Shown piece after piece: positions 62,492 through 64,000 of a DNA stretch of 64,000 bases. Source of the stretch: Collimonas sp. OK307 (lineage in GTDB: Bacteria; Pseudomonadota; Gammaproteobacteria; Burkholderiales; Burkholderiaceae_D); NCBI RefSeq assembly GCF_900113705.1, contig NZ_FOQI01000011.1, positions 1 to 64,000 of the forward strand, given 5' to 3'. Each line of letters opens with the position of its first letter. Positions within the stretch are counted from its first letter, which is position 1. A program made the position numbers and the translations under genes. Below the pieces are notes generated by a model. It had not been told where the DNA came from, ran no database searches, and saw only the letters and a list, made by a program, of their open reading frames with translations.

Positions 62492-63364
62492 ATGTCTTAC
62501 TTACTTCATCTGCGCAGCTTCATCAGCGTCTACCGGCACAATTCGATCTCTCGCGCGGCGCTAGCCCTGCAACTGACCCAACCTGCCGTGTCTCGCCACA
62601 TCAAGATATTGGAAGCGCATCTGCAGTCTCAGCTGTTCACACGTTTGCCGCGTGGATTGGCGCCGACGCCAGCCGCCATCGAACTGGAGCGGCAGGCCGG
62701 ACCGCATCTGGACGCGCTCGAGGCCGTCATCGGCAGCGGCGCAGGCCAGCGCGACGCCCTCGCCGGGGTCGTCCATGTGGGTGCGACCAGCGGTTTTTCG
62801 AGGCTGTTGCTGTCCGCATTGAGCATCCTGTCGCGCCATGCCATTCGACTTGACCTGCGCGCGATGCCGCCGCCGGCCTTAGTGAAATCGCTTGTCGACC
62901 GCGAACTCGATGTGGCTGTTACGCTAGCGCGCATACCGCACAAAGGTGTTGACTATGCATTGCTATATGAAGGGCGTCTGCAAATGGTATGCGCTCCAAC
63001 CTTTCGCGACCGCCTGCCCAAGTCGGCTGCACCGAAGGGTCTGCCGCTGATCGATTTACAGGGGCCGGTACCGCCATTGGCGAGTTTTTGGCGCGAGGTG
63101 TTCGGCTCTAACGCTGAGCTACCGTCTGCCATCGTACCTGACTATCAAACGGCGCTAGAGGCGGCGGCGGCGGGCGGCGGCCTGGCCGTCATGCCGGAAT
63201 GCCTGTGCCGGCCGCTGCTTCATGCAGGCCAGCTGATCGCGCTGCCGCTGCCAAAACGCGCACCGCAGTTTTCGCTCTATCTTGCACGCGGCAAGGGAGG
63301 CAGCTCCGTCGAGCGAGTTGACCTTTGCTGCCGGCAGTTGGCCGATGCCGCGCGCAACTGGTAA
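62492..63364 (+). CDS. LysR-family transcriptional regulator
   Basis: A 290-residue regulator: helix-turn-helix at about 5-63 (FISVYRHNSISRAALALQLTQPAVSRHIKILEAHL in parts) and an effector-binding domain at about 90-285 (VHVGATSGFSRLL, DVAVTLARIPHKG, EAAAAGGGLAVMPECL). It is divergent from the SDR-VOC pair across 91 bases, the usual LysR layout, and probably controls that pair. Confidence 0.9.
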   Translation: MSYLLHLRSFISVYRHNSISRAALALQLTQPAVSRHIKILEAHLQSQLFTRLPRGLAPTPAAIELERQAGPHLDALEAVIGSGAGQRDALAGVVHVGATSGFSRLLLSALSILSRHAIRLDLRAMPPPALVKSLVDRELDVAVTLARIPHKGVDYALLYEGRLQMVCAPTFRDRLPKSAAPKGLPLIDLQGPVPPLASFWREVFGSNAELPSAIVPDYQTALEAAAAGGGLAVMPECLCRPLLHAGQLIALPLPKRAPQFSLYLARGKGGSSVERVDLCCRQLADAARNW

Positions 63365-63419
63365 CAAGAGAGATGGCGGCAAGTTCACGGCTTGTGCTGG
63401 TGGGGTAACGGAAAATGAA

Positions 63420-64000
63420 TCACCTTTCAGTCAGCGCCAGCTTAACCGCCAAGGCGCCAAATGCCGCGGCGAAGCTGCGGCGCATCCAGGTCACCACGTT
63501 CGGCCGCGATATCACGCGATCGCGCATGAAGGCCGCAAACACGCCATAGCCTGAAAAAATGACGAAGGTAGCCAGCATGAACGTGCCGGACAACTCCAGC
63601 ATGCGCAGCAGCGGGTGCGCTTCCTGAGGGCTGACAAACTGCGGCAAAAAAGCGACGAAGAAGATGGACAACTTCGGATTGAGGATGTTGATGAGGATGC
63701 CATCGACGATCACGCGAAAATCAGTCCGCCTGTCTTCGACTCTATCTATCCGCAATGCGCCTTTTTCTCGCAAGGAATTCCAGGCCATGAACAGGAGATA
63801 GGCGATACCTGCATATTTGATGGCGTTGAAGGCTAGCGCACTGGCATGCAAAATTGCGGCTAGTCCGAACATGGCGGCGCCGAGATGCGGCAGGATACCC
63901 AGGGTACAACTGAATGCAGCCAGGATGCTGGCTTTTGTTCCGCGTGAAAGGCCGGCGGACAAGGTGTAGATCACCCCGGTGCCCGGCGATGCGACAATGA
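63420..64000 (-). CDS. LysE/RhtB-family exporter, 5' end cut by window
   Basis: At least 193 residues of a LysE-type exporter; the frame runs off the window and the visible start of the protein is IVASPGTGVIYTLSAGLSRG, i.e. just before the SPG motif, so about 15-20 residues are missing. Later motifs include LLFMAWNSL and INILNPKLSIFFVAFLPQFV (about 110-130 of the visible part), typical of the family. Six helices are expected. The amino acid exported is unknown. Confidence 0.88.
   Translation of the reverse strand, partial: IVASPGTGVIYTLSAGLSRGTKASILAAFSCTLGILPHLGAAMFGLAAILHASALAFNAIKYAGIAYLLFMAWNSLREKGALRIDRVEDRRTDFRVIVDGILINILNPKLSIFFVAFLPQFVSPQEAHPLLRMLELSGTFMLATFVIFSGYGVFAAFMRDRVISRPNVVTWMRRSFAAAFGALAVKLALTER

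Overview
The window looks like chromosome of a betaproteobacterium of the Oxalobacteraceae, with Collimonas the best guess. This rests on gene content: a PcaR/IclR-controlled pca set, a porin of the Burkholderiales type, vanAB, a BaeSR-linked RND pump and small Ala/Lys-rich secreted proteins. Taxonomy is inference; there is no rRNA or tRNA gene to anchor it. I see no complete insertion sequence, prophage or CRISPR array.

Layout. 1-1.9 kb: the end of a TonB-type energising cluster (tail of one ExbD, a second ExbD, a TPR protein). 2-9 kb: small lipoproteins, a Crp/Fnr regulator, an Asp/Glu racemase, AzlCD, a metallophosphoesterase and an Amt transporter. 9.1-11.3 kb: a Tat-exported phospholipase C. 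11.5-19.4 kb: a xylose module, with xylR-galM divergent from xylA-xylFGH; no xylulokinase gene is in view. 19.4-27.5 kb: BaeSR-type two-component genes divergent from a complete RND tripartite pump. 27.6-33.7 kb: LysE exporter, several small secreted proteins (two share a duplicated 108-nt leader), an RDD protein, a RibD/DHFR-like reductase and an SDR protein.

33.8-54.9 kb is the core of the window: a complete route from 4-hydroxybenzoate (pobA) and vanillate (vanAB) through protocatechuate (pcaHG, pcaB, a fused pcaC-pcaD, pcaIJ, pcaF) to succinyl-CoA and acetyl-CoA. It comes with an uptake system (livHMGF-type ABC core, two paralogous binding proteins, a porin) and four local regulators (PcaR, a second IclR protein, a MarR protein, an AraC-type PobR). 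Near-identical PcaR-type boxes lie before the porin and before pcaI, and a related palindrome lies between the second iclR gene and pcaH, so uptake and ring cleavage look like one regulon.

55-64 kb: an ArsR-SRPBCC-DUF1801 unit with a clear operator, a YeeE/YedE pair, an isolated contractile-injection trio (sheath, VgrG-like spike, PAAR tip) lacking tube, baseplate and ATPase genes, then VOC, SDR, LysR and a LysE-type gene cut by the window end.

The least explained items are the orphan injection-system trio and the 11-codon frame inside it, the small ORF built of four 12-bp repeats between pcaF and livH, the duplicated hairpin leader of the Ala-rich proteins, and a 261-bp nested inverted-repeat element between pcaR and pcaI.
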